NCBI RefSeq assembly: GCF_000425785.1
Contig: NZ_AUEC01000028.1
Coordinates: 28,576-92,575 of the forward strand
Source of the DNA: Pseudomonas taiwanensis DSM 21245
GTDB lineage: Bacteria; Pseudomonadota; Gammaproteobacteria; Pseudomonadales; Pseudomonadaceae
Reading direction: 5' to 3'
Length of the DNA: 64,000 bases
The position numbers were made by a program, and so were the translations under genes. The notes below the pieces were generated by a model. The model saw nothing but the letters and a program-made list of their open reading frames with translations, was not told the DNA's origin and did no database searches. Positions 46,211 through 57,161 of this stretch are shown one piece after another; position 1 is the stretch's first letter, and every line of letters starts with the position of its first letter.

Positions 46211-48154
46211 TCAGGTGCGGAAGCGGCGTACCAGCGCATCCAGCTCGTTGGAAAGGCCGGCCAGGCTCTCGGAGTCCTGACGGGCGGCTTGGGCCAGCTC
46301 GGCCACCAGTTGCGCATCGCCATGGATCTGGCTGATGTGGCGGTTGATGTCCTCTGCCACTTGGTGCTGCTCTTCCGCTGCCGTCGCGATCTGGGTATTC
46401 ATGTCGCGGATGATGTCCACCGACTCGCGAATCTGGCCAAAGCTGTCGCGGGCCAGCCCGATCCGGCTGACCGACTGCTGCGACACCTCCAGGCTGGCGT
46501 GCATCTGCTCGGCCACCTCGGCGGTACGGCTGGCCAGGTTGCCCAGCAGGCCGTCGATCTCAGCGGTGGAATCGGCGGTGCGCTTGGCCAGGGCCCGTAC
46601 TTCGTCGGCGACCACGGCGAAACCACGGCCCTGCTCGCCGGCACGCGCGGCCTCGATGGCGGCGTTGAGGGCCAGCAGGTTGGTCTGCTCGGCAATCGAG
46701 CGGATGGTGCCGAGGATCGACTGAATGGCGTTGCTGTCACGCTCCAGTTGCTGGATCGACTGCGCCGACTGCTCGATCTCCTGGCTCAGGCGATCGACGC
46801 TGTGCACCGCCGCATCGATCTGCTGCTGGCCTTCACGCGCTTGCTGCTGGCCGCTGTCGGCCGATTGCGCGGCCTGGCTGCACGAGCGGGCCACTTCGTT
46901 GGCGGTCGCGACCATTTCGTGGAAGGCGGTGGACACCATGTCCACGGCTTCACGCTGGCGCCCGGCGGCTTCGGCCATGTCGCTGGAAACCCGGGTGGAA
47001 CTGCTGGAGGTGCTGAGAATCTTGGCGGCGGCGGCACCGATGTGCTGAATCAGGCTGCGGATCGCGCCGAGGAACTGGTTGAACCAGCTGGCCAGTTGTG
47101 CGGTTTCGTCGCGGCCGCGGATTTCCAGGTTCCGGGTCAGGTCGCCTTCGCCCTGGGCGATGTCTTCCAGACCGCTGGTCACGCTGTTGATCGGGCGCAC
47201 GATGAGCTTGGCGAACGCCGCGCCGACGACCGCGAACAGCGCCGCCAGCACCAGGGCGATGGTGCCGATCAGCCAAGTCAGGCGGGTAGTGGTCTGCATC
47301 ACTTCGCTTTGTTCGATCAGGCCGATGAAAGTCCAGCCCAGCTTTTCGTCCGGGTAGACGTTGGCCATGTAGCGGGTGCCGTTGAGCTCGATCTCCACCA
47401 GGCCTTTGCCGGCCTTGGCCAGTTCGGCGTAGCCGTCACCAAAGCTGGCCAGTTGTTTGAAGTTGTGGCTGGCATCGCGCGGGTCGACCATCACGTTACC
47501 GTTGCTTTCCACCAGCATCAGGTAACCGCTTTCGCCCACTTTGATCTGCTTGACGATCTCGGTCAGGCCTTTGAGCGAGACGTCGATGTTGACCACACCG
47601 CCTGGGTTGCCCAGTTTGTTGGCGACAGCGCGTACGGTGCTGACCAGCACGGCATCGTCGGGAGCCCAGTAATAGGCCCCGGTGCGTACGGTCTTGCCGG
47701 GGTTGGCCATGGCCTGCTGGTACCACGGGCGTGGGCGTGGGTCGTAGTTGACGAACTTCTGGCCGGCAGGCCAACCGACATAGCCGCCGTCGCTGACGCC
47801 GTAGGAGATGTAGGCGTAGCCAGGGTGAGCGTCAGCCAGACGGGTGAAAAAGTCGAGCAGCTGCTGCGCCTGTGCACCCAGTTCATAGGACGGATTGGCA
47901 CTCATGAACTTGTTCAGCTCGTTACCGGTCGCGGCTACCATGGGCTGCGCGGCCAGAAACTCCACGTTTTGGTCGATGCCCTGGAAGAAGATATTCATCG
48001 CATTGCTGACCTGGCGGATTTCCCGGCTACTGCCGTCGAGGAAACCTTCGCGGGCTTCGCCTCGCAGGTTCAGGACCACTAACGTGGCTACCAGCACAAT
48101 GGGCAAGGCGGCGATGACCGCGAATGCCCAGGTCAGTTTCTGTTTGATGTTCAT
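46211..48154 (-). CDS. dCache methyl-accepting chemotaxis protein
   Basis: A 647-residue chemoreceptor. Membrane spans lie at about 8-30 and 290-312 and flank a double-Cache periplasmic sensor. The membrane-distal module has [12 protein letters not shown] and TGAYYW followed by NIDVS, which resembles the motif by which dCache domains hold the amino group of amino acids or amines. A HAMP domain and signalling domain with [19 protein letters not shown] follow. ATG 48154 has GGGAG upstream. No CheR-docking tail is present. An amine or amino acid ligand is inferred from the motif only. Confidence 0.88.
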   Translation of the reverse strand: MNIKQKLTWAFAVIAALPIVLVATLVVLNLRGEAREGFLDGSSREIRQVSNAMNIFFQGIDQNVEFLAAQPMVAATGNELNKFMSANPSYELGAQAQQLLDFFTRLADAHPGYAYISYGVSDGGYVGWPAGQKFVNYDPRPRPWYQQAMANPGKTVRTGAYYWAPDDAVLVSTVRAVANKLGNPGGVVNIDVSLKGLTEIVKQIKVGESGYLMLVESNGNVMVDPRDASHNFKQLASFGDGYAELAKAGKGLVEIELNGTRYMANVYPDEKLGWTFIGLIEQSEVMQTTTRLTWLIGTIALVLAALFAVVGAAFAKLIVRPINSVTSGLEDIAQGEGDLTRNLEIRGRDETAQLASWFNQFLGAIRSLIQHIGAAAAKILSTSSSSTRVSSDMAEAAGRQREAVDMVSTAFHEMVATANEVARSCSQAAQSADSGQQQAREGQQQIDAAVHSVDRLSQEIEQSAQSIQQLERDSNAIQSILGTIRSIAEQTNLLALNAAIEAARAGEQGRGFAVVADEVRALAKRTADSTAEIDGLLGNLASRTAEVAEQMHASLEVSQQSVSRIGLARDSFGQIRESVDIIRDMNTQIATAAEEQHQVAEDINRHISQIHGDAQLVAELAQAARQDSESLAGLSNELDALVRRFRT

Positions 48155-48330
48155 CGACGCTCCCGGAATTTTTTTCTTTATCGACACACGAGGCAGTAAG
48201 CGTTGTATCGGCAGGAGCGTCGGCTTTTTGAGGGGAAACCCCCGTATTTATTGGATAAAGTCGTATTTGGCGACTATTCGGTCGGGTTTAGGCTAATATG
48301 GCATACCAAAATGCCAGCAGCGGTGTGCTT

Positions 48331-48735
48331 TCAGGGGCAGCAAGCGCCACCGTTGGCCAGATCCTTGAGTATTGGGCAGTCTGGCCGGTCGTCGCCCTGG
48401 CAGTGCGCGACCAGCTCATCGAGGGTATCGCGCAGGCTGACCAACTCTTCGATCCGGCGGTTCAGTTCGTCGATGTGTTGCATGGCCAGGGCCTTCACAT
48501 CGGCACTGGCGCGTTGGCGGTCTTGCCACAGGGTCAGCAGCTTGGCGACTTCGTCCAGCGAGAAGCCCAGGTCGCGTGAGCGTTTGATGAAGGCCAGGCG
48601 GTGCAGGTCGTCCTGGTGGTACAGGCGATAGCCACTGTCGCTGCGGGTAGCGGGCTTGAGCAGGCCGATGGACTCGTAGTAGCGAATCATCTTGGTGCTG
48701 AGCCCGCTGCGGCGGGCGGCCTGGCCGATGTTCAT
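48331..48735 (-). CDS. cueR: Copper-responsive MerR regulator CueR
   Basis: A 134-residue MerR protein that activates copper export genes by bending promoters with a 19-bp spacer. The N-terminal winged helix is [21 protein letters not shown]. The metal loop has two cysteines in [10 protein letters not shown] (C-x7-C), the Cu(I) ligands of CueR, and the tail ends in a CCP cluster. AGGAGG lies before ATG 48735, whose bases overlap the copA stop, so it is translated with copA. It is probably made from the copA promoter, giving feedback. Confidence 0.93.
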   Translation of the reverse strand: MNIGQAARRSGLSTKMIRYYESIGLLKPATRSDSGYRLYHQDDLHRLAFIKRSRDLGFSLDEVAKLLTLWQDRQRASADVKALAMQHIDELNRRIEELVSLRDTLDELVAHCQGDDRPDCPILKDLANGGACCP

Positions 48736-51131
48736 TGGGCCTCCTGCGAGGTGGTGGTGGGTTTCCAGGTTTTCAGCCAAAGGGCATTGCTGACCACGCT
48801 GACGCTCGACAGCGCCATGGCGGCGCCGGCCAGTACCGGATTGAGGTAGCCCAGCGCTGCCAGCGGAATGCCGATGAGGTTGTAGATAAAGGCCCAGAAC
48901 AGGTTCTGGCGAATCTTGGCGTAGGTCTTGCGGCTGATTTCCAGGGCAGCGGGCACCAGGCGCGGGTCGCCACGCATCAAGGTGATGCCGGCCGCCTGCA
49001 TGGCGACATCGGTGCCACCGCCCATGGCGATGCCGATATCGGCGGCGGCCAGGGCCGGCGCGTCGTTGATGCCATCGCCTACCATCGCCACCACGCCATC
49101 CTGCTTGAGTGCGGCGACAGTGGCGGCTTTGTCGGCTGGCAGCACTTCGGCGTGAACGTCATCGATGCCAAGGGCAGCGGCGACCACCTTGGCGCTGCCA
49201 CGGTTATCACCGGTCAGCAAATGGCTGCTGATGTGGCGTGCCCGTAGGGCCGCGACGGCCAGTTCGGCGCCGGGCTTGAGGCTGTCACCGAAGGCGAACA
49301 GGCCAATGACACGGGGCTGTTCGCCGCGCTCGATGAGCCACGACAAGGTACGGCCTTCGGTTTCCCAAGCCTGGGCCTGGGTGGCCAGTGCGCCGGGCTG
49401 CAGGCCGCTTTCATCGAGCAGGCGTCGGTTACCCAGGGCCAGTTCGCGGCCTTGTACCTGCCCGGCGATACCGCGCCCGGTCAGGGACTGGCTGTTGGTC
49501 ACTGTCGGAACATCCAGATTCTGCTCGGCGCAGGCCTGCAGCACAGCCTTGGCCAAGGGGTGTTCGCTGCCGCGTTGCAGGGCGCCGGCCAGGCGGTGCA
49601 GTTCTGCGCTGTCCCCGACCAGCGCCTGGCTATGGACGACACGGGGGCTGCCGGATGTCAGGGTACCGGTCTTGTCGAACACCACGCGGTTGACCGCATG
49701 GGCACGCTCCAGGGCTTCGGCGTCTTTGATCAGGATGCCATTTCGGGCAGCGACACCGGTGCCGGCCATGATCGCCGCTGGCGTGGCCAGGCCCAAGGCG
49801 CAAGGGCAGGCGATGACCAGCACCGCGACGGCATTGATCAGCGCGGTTTCCAGCGGCGCACCGGCCAACCACCAGCCCACCAGCGTGATCAGTGCCAGCA
49901 CCAGCACCGCTGGGACGAACACCTGGCTGACGCGGTCCACCAGCTTCTGGATAGGGGCCTTGGCCGCCTGGGCGTCTTCGACCAGACGGATGATCCGGGC
50001 CAGTACGGTTTCCGTGCCCAGTGCCTGGGTGCGTACCAGCAAGCGGCCTTCACCGTTGATGGCACCTCCGGTGACTGTATCGCCTGGCTGTTTGGGCACC
50101 GGCAGGCTTTCGCCACTGATCAGGGCCTCGTCGGCATGGCTGCTGCCGTCCTCCACCAGGCCATCGACCGGGAAGCGTTCGCCAGGTTTGACCACGACCA
50201 GGTCGTCGATGCGCAACTGGTCGATAGCCACGTCTTGCTCCAGGCCATCGACCCATCGTACGGCGCGGTCGGGGCGCAAGGCTTCGAGGGCGCGGATGGC
50301 GCTGGCGGTCTGGCGTTTGGCGCGGCTTTCCAGGTACTTGCCCAACAGCACCAGGGCAATCACCACCGCCGAGGCCTCGAAGTACAGATGCGGCGCCATT
50401 TCCCCCGAGGCATTCGCCCACTGGTACAGGCTCAGCCCATAACCGGCGCTGGTGCCCAGCGCCACCAGCAGGTCCATGTTGCCAGTGCCGGCGCGAACGG
50501 CTTTCCAGGCGGCTACGTAGAAACGTGCGCCGAGGACGAACTGCACCGGTGTGGCGAGCAGGAACTGCACCCAGGCAGGCAGCATCCAGTGAATGCCGAA
50601 TGGCTGCACCAGCATCGGTACTACCAGGGGCAGGGCGAGCAATAGTGCCAGGCCGACCGCCAAACGCTCCTTGCGCAGAGGGTGGAGCGCATCGCTCTGC
50701 TCATCCGCGCCGGCCTGGGGCAGGCGGGCACTGTAGCCGGCTTTCTCCACCGCCTCGATCAGTTGGCGATCATCCAGCGCCTGCAGCACACGCAGATGGG
50801 CTCGCTCACTGGCCAGGTTGACGCTGACCTCCTCGACGCCTGGCAGTTTGCCCAAGGCGCGCTCGACACGGCCTACGCAACTGGCGCAGGTCATGCCGCT
50901 GATTTCCAGCTCTACGGTACGGGTAGGGACGGCATAGCCTGCTTCGCGCACGGCGTCGACCAGGGCGTGCAGGCTGTCGGCCGGCGCGAGGACGCGGGCC
51001 TGTTCGGTGGCGAGGTTGACACTGACCTGTTCAGCGCCAGCGACTTTGCGCAGGGCGCGCTCGACACGGCCAGCACAGCTGGCACAGGTCATGCCGGAGA
51101 TCGGCAGGTCGAACGTGGTGGATGCGGGCAT
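48732..51131 (-). CDS. copA: Copper-exporting P1B-type ATPase CopA
   Basis: Cu(I) export pump of 799 residues. Two N-terminal heavy-metal domains both read GMTCASC. Transmembrane segments carry the metal-binding [13 protein letters not shown]. The catalytic part has DKTGTLTSG, an HP locus in SEHPLA, and [26 protein letters not shown] precedes ATG 51131. A CueR-type promoter lies 25-55 bp upstream. cueR overlaps the 3' end; a small exported protein and copZ lie upstream, forming a complete copper-export regulon. Confidence 0.96.
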   Translation of the reverse strand: MPASTTFDLPISGMTCASCAGRVERALRKVAGAEQVSVNLATEQARVLAPADSLHALVDAVREAGYAVPTRTVELEISGMTCASCVGRVERALGKLPGVEEVSVNLASERAHLRVLQALDDRQLIEAVEKAGYSARLPQAGADEQSDALHPLRKERLAVGLALLLALPLVVPMLVQPFGIHWMLPAWVQFLLATPVQFVLGARFYVAAWKAVRAGTGNMDLLVALGTSAGYGLSLYQWANASGEMAPHLYFEASAVVIALVLLGKYLESRAKRQTASAIRALEALRPDRAVRWVDGLEQDVAIDQLRIDDLVVVKPGERFPVDGLVEDGSSHADEALISGESLPVPKQPGDTVTGGAINGEGRLLVRTQALGTETVLARIIRLVEDAQAAKAPIQKLVDRVSQVFVPAVLVLALITLVGWWLAGAPLETALINAVAVLVIACPCALGLATPAAIMAGTGVAARNGILIKDAEALERAHAVNRVVFDKTGTLTSGSPRVVHSQALVGDSAELHRLAGALQRGSEHPLAKAVLQACAEQNLDVPTVTNSQSLTGRGIAGQVQGRELALGNRRLLDESGLQPGALATQAQAWETEGRTLSWLIERGEQPRVIGLFAFGDSLKPGAELAVAALRARHISSHLLTGDNRGSAKVVAAALGIDDVHAEVLPADKAATVAALKQDGVVAMVGDGINDAPALAAADIGIAMGGGTDVAMQAAGITLMRGDPRLVPAALEISRKTYAKIRQNLFWAFIYNLIGIPLAALGYLNPVLAGAAMALSSVSVVSNALWLKTWKPTTTSQEAQ

Positions 51132-51155
51132 GGCTCACTCCTTGGACTGGCCTCC

Positions 51156-51186
51156 AGCATCAACCTTGCCACGTGGGGAAGGTCAA
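51156..51186 (-). promoter_or_regulatory. CueR-controlled promoter of copA
   Basis: On the minus strand: -35 TTGACC (51186-51181), a 19-bp spacer and -10 GATGCT (51161-51156). The dyad starting ACCTT and ending AAGGT spans 51163-51183. The overlong spacer and dyad are the MerR/CueR hallmark, matching E. coli copA in form. The -35 overlaps the stop codon of the upstream gene. Confidence 0.82.
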
Positions 51187-51569
51187 TAGCCCAGGCCGGC
51201 TCGCTTCAACTCAAACCCATTGTGCCCCATGGCGATGCGGTATTTGTTGATCTGCCCAGCCTGCAGGTTCAAGCGGGTGCTGCGTTGGTCCTCGATACCC
51301 GGGGCGCAGCCAGGCGCTTGCCCTGGCAACAGACGCAAGCGCACGTCCACCGGGCCGGGTGGCAGGTTGAAGGAGGTCGATTGTTCCTGGAATACACGTC
51401 CAGAGAGCTGATCGTTGAGGTAGATGCCGATTTCGCAGCTGGTGGCCACCTCCAGGCGCTCGCGGGAAATGATCAACACGCTGTAGTCCGAGTTGCCCTC
51501 GGCGTAAGCGGGGGGCGTGGCGGCCAATGCGCCCAGCAACCCGACAACGCCCACTGCTGCCCTGAACAT
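51183..51569 (-). CDS. Small exported protein next to the copper genes
   Basis: A 128-residue protein starting MFRAAVGVVGLLGALAATPP, with a signal peptide cut near AYA-EG. The mature part has two cysteines (TSCEIGIYLND and PGCAPGIED) and a beta-rich pattern ending NKYRIAMGHNGFELKRAGLGY. AGGAG lies 6 bp before ATG 51569; an in-frame ATG 21 bp upstream lacks one. I do not recognise a named family. It lies between copA and copZ, so a periplasmic role in copper handling is possible but not shown. Confidence 0.75.
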   Translation of the reverse strand: MFRAAVGVVGLLGALAATPPAYAEGNSDYSVLIISRERLEVATSCEIGIYLNDQLSGRVFQEQSTSFNLPPGPVDVRLRLLPGQAPGCAPGIEDQRSTRLNLQAGQINKYRIAMGHNGFELKRAGLGY

Positions 51570-51655
51570 GAGAAATCTCCTACTTGCCAAATCATCAAAG
51601 GCGCAGCTTGGCCGAGGTCAAGGCAGATTTCCAGCCCGGCCGTTTACCGCAGAAC

Positions 51656-51686
51656 TTGACCTTGACCCGATGGCAAGGTTGAAACT
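51656..51686 (+). promoter_or_regulatory. CueR-controlled promoter of copZ
   Basis: -35 TTGACC (51656-51661), a 19-bp spacer and -10 GAAACT (51681-51686); the ACCTT...AAGGT dyad spans 51659-51679. It is nearly the same design as the copA promoter. It gives a leader of about 25 nt with AAAGGAGGT before copZ. Confidence 0.82.
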
Positions 51687-51715
51687 GAGGCAAATCCTGA
51701 AAGGAGGTAACCTCG

Positions 51716-51913
51716 ATGCAAGTGTTCAACGTACAAGGCATGACCTGCGGCCACTGCGTGAAAGCGGTGACCCGAGCGGTGCAGGAACAGGACCCACAGG
51801 CGCGTGTTGAAGTCGACCTGGCTGGCAAGCAGGTGCGTGTGCAGAGCGAGCTGGGGAGCGAACGGATTCTGCAAGCGATCCGCGAAGAGGGTTATCAGGC
51901 CGAGATGGCGTGA
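51716..51913 (+). CDS. copZ: Copper chaperone CopZ
   Basis: A 65-residue heavy-metal-associated domain protein that carries Cu(I) in the cytosol to CopA and CueR. The metal site is GMTCGHC (Cys11 and Cys14), and the ferredoxin-like fold closes with AIREEGYQAEMA. A very strong AAAGGAGGT lies 8 bp before the ATG. Its CueR-type promoter is directly upstream. A GGGGCGC-ACC-GCGCCCC hairpin (51919-51935) follows the stop. Confidence 0.94.
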   Translation: MQVFNVQGMTCGHCVKAVTRAVQEQDPQARVEVDLAGKQVRVQSELGSERILQAIREEGYQAEMA

Positions 51914-51918
51914 GGATG

Positions 51919-51935
51919 GGGGCGCACCGCGCCCC
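51919..51935 (+). terminator. Hairpin after copZ
   Basis: GGGGCGC and GCGCCCC arms with a 3-nt ACC loop begin 6 bp after the copZ stop. There is no T-run, so termination is probable rather than certain. It is the same hairpin type as at 5320-5336. Confidence 0.5.
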
Positions 51936-52072
51936 ACCCTGGAGGCGGCCTGCCAGCGACAACACAGAGTAATCGACGCCAAATCGCCGGGTTATTGTTG
52001 CAAATGTTTTCATACTCAGGCCATCCGCAGCAGGTAGACTTACGCGCTTGCTTAGCCTGCTATGGATTCCTG

Positions 52073-53254
52073 ATGAACCTGAGAATGGTGCTGATCCTGG
52101 GCGCATTGAGTGCGTTCGGGCCCTTGGCGATCGACTTCTACCTGCCCGCCTTCCCGGCCATGGCGCAGGCTTTCGCCACCGATGAACAACATGTCCAGAC
52201 TACCCTGGCGGCCTATTTCCTCGGGCTGTCCATCGGCCAGTTGGCCTACGGCCCGGTCGCCGACCGCTTTGGCCGGCGCAAACCGCTGCTGTTCGGTGTG
52301 GCGTTGTTCACCGTTGCGTCCTTGGCCTGCGCGTTCGCGCCCAACCTCGACACGCTGATCCTGGCGCGTTTCGTCCAAGCGTTGGGGGGCTGTGCCGGTA
52401 TGGTCCTGTCGCGCGCCATCGTCAGCGACAAGTGCGATGCGGTGGCGTCGGCCAAGGTGTTCTCGCAGTTGATGTTGGTCATGGGCCTGGCACCGATCCT
52501 TGCGCCGATGCTCGGTGGGGTGCTGGTGAACCTTGCCGGCTGGCAGTCAATCTTCCTGACCTTGAGCCTGTTCAGCGCGGCCTGCCTGCTGGCAGTTGGC
52601 ATGGGCCTGCCGGAAAGCCTGCCTGCGCACATACCCCGGCAGCCGCTGTCTGGCGCCTTGCGTCAGTATTTCCGGTTGCTCAGCGACCGGGTGTTCCTGG
52701 GGCATGCCCTGACGGGAGGCATCGCCATCGCTGGGATGTTCGCCTACATTGCAGGTTCTCCGTTCGTATTCATCAAGCTCTACGGCGTGCCTGCCGAGCA
52801 TTACGGCTGGTTCTTCGGTGCCAACGCCGCGGGCTTCATCCTGGTTGCACAGGTCAATGCCCGCTTGCTGGCCAAGCGTGGTCCTGCCTTCCTGCTGGTG
52901 CGCGCCGTCTGGATGTATCTGGCGGCAGGTTTGGTGTTGCTGGGCGTGGCGGCCACGCGGCCGACGCAGTTGTGGCCGCTGCTGGTGCCTTTGTTCGTGT
53001 GCATTGCCAGCCTGGGGTGCATCATTCCCAATGCGTCGGCTTGCGCCATGAACGGTCAGGGCGCGCGGGCAGGCAGCGCCTCGGCCCTGATGGGGTGCTT
53101 GCAGTTCAGTGTCGCCGCAGGCGCGGCGGCACTGGTCGGGCTGTTGCATGATGGCAGCGCGGTACCGATGGCCATGGTGATCAGCTTGTGTGGCGCACTG
53201 GTGGTCAGTGTCGCGCTGCTGACCCGGTACTTGCAGGCCAGGCGTCCGGCATGA
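52073..53254 (+). CDS. Bcr/CflA family multidrug efflux MFS transporter
   Basis: A 393-residue proton-coupled drug exporter with twelve predicted helices. The N-terminus LGALSAFGPLAIDFYLPAFP is a signature of the Bcr/CflA (DHA1) subgroup. The MFS loop motif is in GPVADRFGRRKPLLFG, and ARFVQALGGCAGMVLSRAIV is the antiporter motif C region. ATG 52073 is selected as the start closest to helix 1. Its 3' end overlaps a small opposite-strand gene by 50 bp. The drug substrate is unknown. Confidence 0.9.
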   Translation: MNLRMVLILGALSAFGPLAIDFYLPAFPAMAQAFATDEQHVQTTLAAYFLGLSIGQLAYGPVADRFGRRKPLLFGVALFTVASLACAFAPNLDTLILARFVQALGGCAGMVLSRAIVSDKCDAVASAKVFSQLMLVMGLAPILAPMLGGVLVNLAGWQSIFLTLSLFSAACLLAVGMGLPESLPAHIPRQPLSGALRQYFRLLSDRVFLGHALTGGIAIAGMFAYIAGSPFVFIKLYGVPAEHYGWFFGANAAGFILVAQVNARLLAKRGPAFLLVRAVWMYLAAGLVLLGVAATRPTQLWPLLVPLFVCIASLGCIIPNASACAMNGQGARAGSASALMGCLQFSVAAGAAALVGLLHDGSAVPMAMVISLCGALVVSVALLTRYLQARRPA

Positions 53255-53402
53255 GCGTGTGAGGTGCCTTCAGGCGGGTTTCCAACGTGGCGACGAAGGC
53301 ACGCGCCTCGGCTTCACTGCGGAAACTCACCTTGTGCTGATCGAGTTGAACCTGCCAAGGGCAGTTGGGGTTTCGGCTTGATGCAGTGACGACAATCTTC
53401 AT
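53205..53402 (-). CDS. Small conserved protein, unknown function
   Basis: A 65-residue protein, MKIVVTASSRNPNCPWQVQL through DAWPASTGSAARH, with a central charged helix (FRSEAEARAFVATLETRL). AGAGGT lies 8 bp before ATG 53402. It overlaps the 3' end of the MFS gene by 50 bp on the opposite strand. It looks like a pseudomonad-specific hypothetical; no function can be given. Confidence 0.6.
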   Translation of the reverse strand: MKIVVTASSRNPNCPWQVQLDQHKVSFRSEAEARAFVATLETRLKAPHTLMPDAWPASTGSAARH

Positions 53403-53908
53403 CGCGGCATACCTCTGAGGGGGCCGGATCAGTGTAGCGCTGTGCCGAGCGCATGCCATGACCGGCTATGGTGTCCTGACTGACGGTCCTGAGGTGCCAC
53501 CTCCGTGCCCCTTGCAATGCCAGGTGCAATGCCTGGAATCATGTCGAACCTTCGCTTTTGTTTGCGCTACTTTGGGAAGCCTGTTGTCGGCAGTATCTGC
53601 GAAGGCAGCGGGCGATCTTTCCTCCAGCTTCGTCTGTAATCCTTCTAGCTTGCGGTTTTGTCACGCCCCATCAGGCGCTGACCGGGTCTGCTGTGGATAA
53701 CCCAGGGGTTTCCAGGGTCGGTGCACCCACGGCACGGCCCCCGTACCTGGCAATCCTGAATGAGTGTTTGCCGGGCATATACTGGCGGCGGGGCCAGCGG
53801 CAGTGAGTCATGTTTCCCTGCCAGGGGGGGCAGACGAAGTGCTGGTGATGCGTGTTGCCACGGTTGGCCATTGGAAACCAAAGTGAGCTTGCAGGGAGTT
53901 ACCAGGAC
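53403..53908. other. 506-bp intergenic region without a convincing gene
   Basis: It holds AT-richer stretches than its neighbours, one perfect DnaA box (TGTGGATAA, 53692-53700) and a TGCAATGCCAGGTG motif (53513-53526) repeated after the next gene (54632-54645). The promoter of the ArsR-like gene must lie here, but no clear -35/-10 pair stands out. Short open frames inside lack ribosome binding sites. Confidence 0.5.
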
Positions 53909-54622
53909 ATGAAAGCAGCCAGCAGCATAAGCCAGATCGCCGGCCTGATGGCAGACCCTAAGCGCAGCGCCATGCTATGGGCGTTGATAGACGGCATACC
54001 GCGGCCAGCCGATGAGCTGGCAGTGATGACTGGGCTGACCTCATCCTCGGCGTGCGCGCACCTTTCCCTATTGTCCTCGGCAGGGTTGCTCAGGTTGGAA
54101 GCCAGGGGGCGCAAGCGCTACTTCCGGCTGGCGACGCCCCAGGTGGGGGCGGCGGTCGAGGCCTTGGCCAGCGTGCAACTGGAAAGCGCCAGGGGCGCCG
54201 GGGCGAAGGCGGCGCCATTGCAGGTACCGTTGTCAATGCGCAGGGCACGCCGTTGTGGCGATCACCTTGGCGGAGAACTGGCAAGCGAGCTGTACCATCG
54301 GCTGGTGGTCGCGGGCTGGCTGGAGGGGGCAGGGCAGCAGTTGCTCGTCAGCGAGCAGGGCCGGGCGGAACTGGCCGCCATTGGCGTCTATATCGAGGCC
54401 TTGGCGCCGTGCCAGCAGCGCGCAAGCGCACTCTGTCACTGCAACGAATGGAGCGACCAGGGGCCGCATATCGGCGGAAGCCTGGGTCAGGCGATGTTCA
54501 AGCTGTTCCTGCAGTCGGGGTGGATTCGCGAGCCGAAAGGCACACGAGCGTTGCACATATCCGCCATGGGCATTCAGCACATCAATCAGATTGCCCGGGT
54601 GAAGACGTTGCAGGTGGGGTAA
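53909..54622 (+). CDS. ArsR-like winged-helix transcriptional regulator
   Basis: A 237-residue DNA-binding protein. The N-terminal ArsR-type winged helix (about 8-80) includes PRPADELAVMTGLTSSSACAHLS and the wing GRKRYFRL. A longer C-terminal region (about 100-237) has cysteines in RRCGDH, APCQQ and LCHCNEW. This region is seen in a group of ArsR-like proteins in pseudomonads with no known ligand. ATG 53909 is chosen because the helix-turn-helix then begins near the N-terminus. Target genes are unknown. Confidence 0.82.
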   Translation: MKAASSISQIAGLMADPKRSAMLWALIDGIPRPADELAVMTGLTSSSACAHLSLLSSAGLLRLEARGRKRYFRLATPQVGAAVEALASVQLESARGAGAKAAPLQVPLSMRRARRCGDHLGGELASELYHRLVVAGWLEGAGQQLLVSEQGRAELAAIGVYIEALAPCQQRASALCHCNEWSDQGPHIGGSLGQAMFKLFLQSGWIREPKGTRALHISAMGIQHINQIARVKTLQVG

Positions 54623-54628
54623 TCAACC

Positions 54629-54646
54629 ACCTGCAATGCCAGGTGT
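54629..54646. terminator. Short palindrome after the ArsR-like gene
   Basis: CACCTG and CAGGTG arms surround CAATGC, 6 bp after the stop and before the convergent add gene. It has no T-run. It contains the TGCAATGCCAGGTG motif also present at 53513. Confidence 0.35.
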
Positions 54647-54652
54647 GGTCGA

Positions 54653-55609
<957 letters not shown>

Positions 55610-55642
55610 TTATCTCAATCAGGTACGGTTGCCGCCATTCTA

Positions 55643-55678
55643 CAGGGCCTGGCCGGGCAATGCGCCCAGCCAGGCCTG
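55643..55678 (-). terminator. Long hairpin after the 8-oxoguanine deaminase gene
   Basis: CAGGGCCTGGC (55643-55653) pairs, with one bulged base, with GCCAGGCCTG (55669-55678), and GGGC/GCCC continues inside. It sits 8 bp beyond the minus-strand gene's stop and lacks a T-run. Confidence 0.45.
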
Positions 55679-55685
55679 TGTTGCC

Positions 55686-57041
55686 TCAACCAGCGATCAG
55701 TTGGGCGGCTGCCTGGCGGTGGTCGGCGATGAGGCCCTGGATGTCCAGGCCCTCGATCTGGCCGTCGATGACGCGCCACTGGCCGCCGACCATGACCCGG
55801 TCGGCACGGTCGGCGCCGCAGAGCAGCAGCGCCGAGAGCGGGTCGTGGCTGCCTGAGAAGCGCAGCTCATCGAGTTTGAACAGGGCCAGGTCGGCCTGTC
55901 TGCCGGGGGCCAGCTCACCGATATCCTGGCGGCCCAGCAGGCGTGCGGAGCCTTGGGTGGCCCAGCCGAGGGCGCGTTCGGGGGTGATCTGTTCGGCACC
56001 GTAGCGCAGGCGCTGCAGGTAAAGCGCCTGGCGAGCTTCCAGGATCATGTTCGAGGCATCGTTGGACGCCGATCCGTCCACGCCCAGGCCCACCGGAGCA
56101 CCGGAGGTCTCGAGCTCCACGGTCGGACAGATGCCCGATGCCAGGCGCATGTTCGAGCTGGGGCAGTGGCAGATACCGGTGCCTGCAGCGCCCAGGCGGG
56201 CCATTTCATCGCCGTTGAAATGAATACCATGGGCCAGCCAGGTGCGCGGACCGAGCCAGCCGACGCTGTCCAGGTAGTCGACGGTACGCAGGCCAAAGCG
56301 CTGCAGGCAGAAGTCTTCTTCGTCGAGGGTCTCGGCCAGGTGCGTGTGCAGGCGCACGTCCAGCTCTTCGGCAAGGGTTGCGCTGGCACGCATGATTTCC
56401 GGGGTGACCGAGAACGGCGAGCAAGGCGCCAGGGCGATCTGGATCTGCGCGCCATCACCGCGCTCGTGGTAGCTGTGGATAAGCCGTTGGCTATCGGCCA
56501 GGATCACTTCACCTTGTTGCACCGTCTGCTGAGGCGGCAGGCCCCCGTCGGCTTCGCCCAGGCTCATTGAGCCTCGGGTCAGCATGGCGCGCATGCCCAG
56601 CTTACGCACGGCCTCGACCTGCACGTCGATGGCGTTGTCCAGGCCTTGGGGGAACAGGTAGTGATGGTCGGCGGCGGTGGTGCAACCGGACAGCAGCAAC
56701 TCTGCCAATGCTACCTGGCTTGCCAGTTCCAGCTTGGCCGGTGTCAAGCGTGCCCAGACCGGGTAAAGGGTCTTCAGCCAGGGGAACAATGGTTGGTTCA
56801 CCACTGGCGCCCAGGCCCGGGTGAGGGTTTGGTAGAAGTGGTGGTGGGTATTGATCAGGCCGGGCAGCACGACGTGCTCGCGGGCGTCGAAAACCTGCTC
56901 GCAAGGTTGGCTGGGGCTTTCACCAAGGGCCAGGAGTTCGAGGATACGGCCGTCTTCGATCACCAGTCCGCCGCGGGCGTCGAGGGTGTTGGCGGTGAAG
57001 ATGGCAAGGGGGGATTTCAACCAGATACGGGTCGCAGGCAT
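55686..57041 (-). CDS. 8-oxoguanine deaminase
   Basis: Amidohydrolase of 451 residues that should deaminate 8-oxoguanine (and possibly isocytosine) to urate-type products, salvaging oxidised bases. The zinc site starts GLINTHHHFYQTLTRAW, followed by HTHLAET, HGIHFNGDE and GVDGSASND. The segment CHCPSSNMRLASGICP identifies the 8-oxoguanine group (PA0142, from recall) rather than hydroxyatrazine or guanine deaminases. GAGGAG lies before ATG 57041. With adenine deaminase it forms a purine-base catabolic pair. Confidence 0.87.
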   Translation of the reverse strand: MPATRIWLKSPLAIFTANTLDARGGLVIEDGRILELLALGESPSQPCEQVFDAREHVVLPGLINTHHHFYQTLTRAWAPVVNQPLFPWLKTLYPVWARLTPAKLELASQVALAELLLSGCTTAADHHYLFPQGLDNAIDVQVEAVRKLGMRAMLTRGSMSLGEADGGLPPQQTVQQGEVILADSQRLIHSYHERGDGAQIQIALAPCSPFSVTPEIMRASATLAEELDVRLHTHLAETLDEEDFCLQRFGLRTVDYLDSVGWLGPRTWLAHGIHFNGDEMARLGAAGTGICHCPSSNMRLASGICPTVELETSGAPVGLGVDGSASNDASNMILEARQALYLQRLRYGAEQITPERALGWATQGSARLLGRQDIGELAPGRQADLALFKLDELRFSGSHDPLSALLLCGADRADRVMVGGQWRVIDGQIEGLDIQGLIADHRQAAAQLIAG

Positions 57042-57161
57042 GGTGCCGGCTCCTCTGAAAGTGGGTTCAGGTTAGCCAGCTCAGTGTTGCCCTGTCTGCT
57101 GATCCAGGTCCGCCGCGTGGGCGAGGCTCCGAGTCTACTGCCTCGCCTCGCGGCTTTCAAT

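Noticed and set aside
53458..53700. Possible 80-residue cysteine-containing secreted peptide
   Set aside because: No ribosome binding site, no family resemblance, and the hydrophobic stretch is short.
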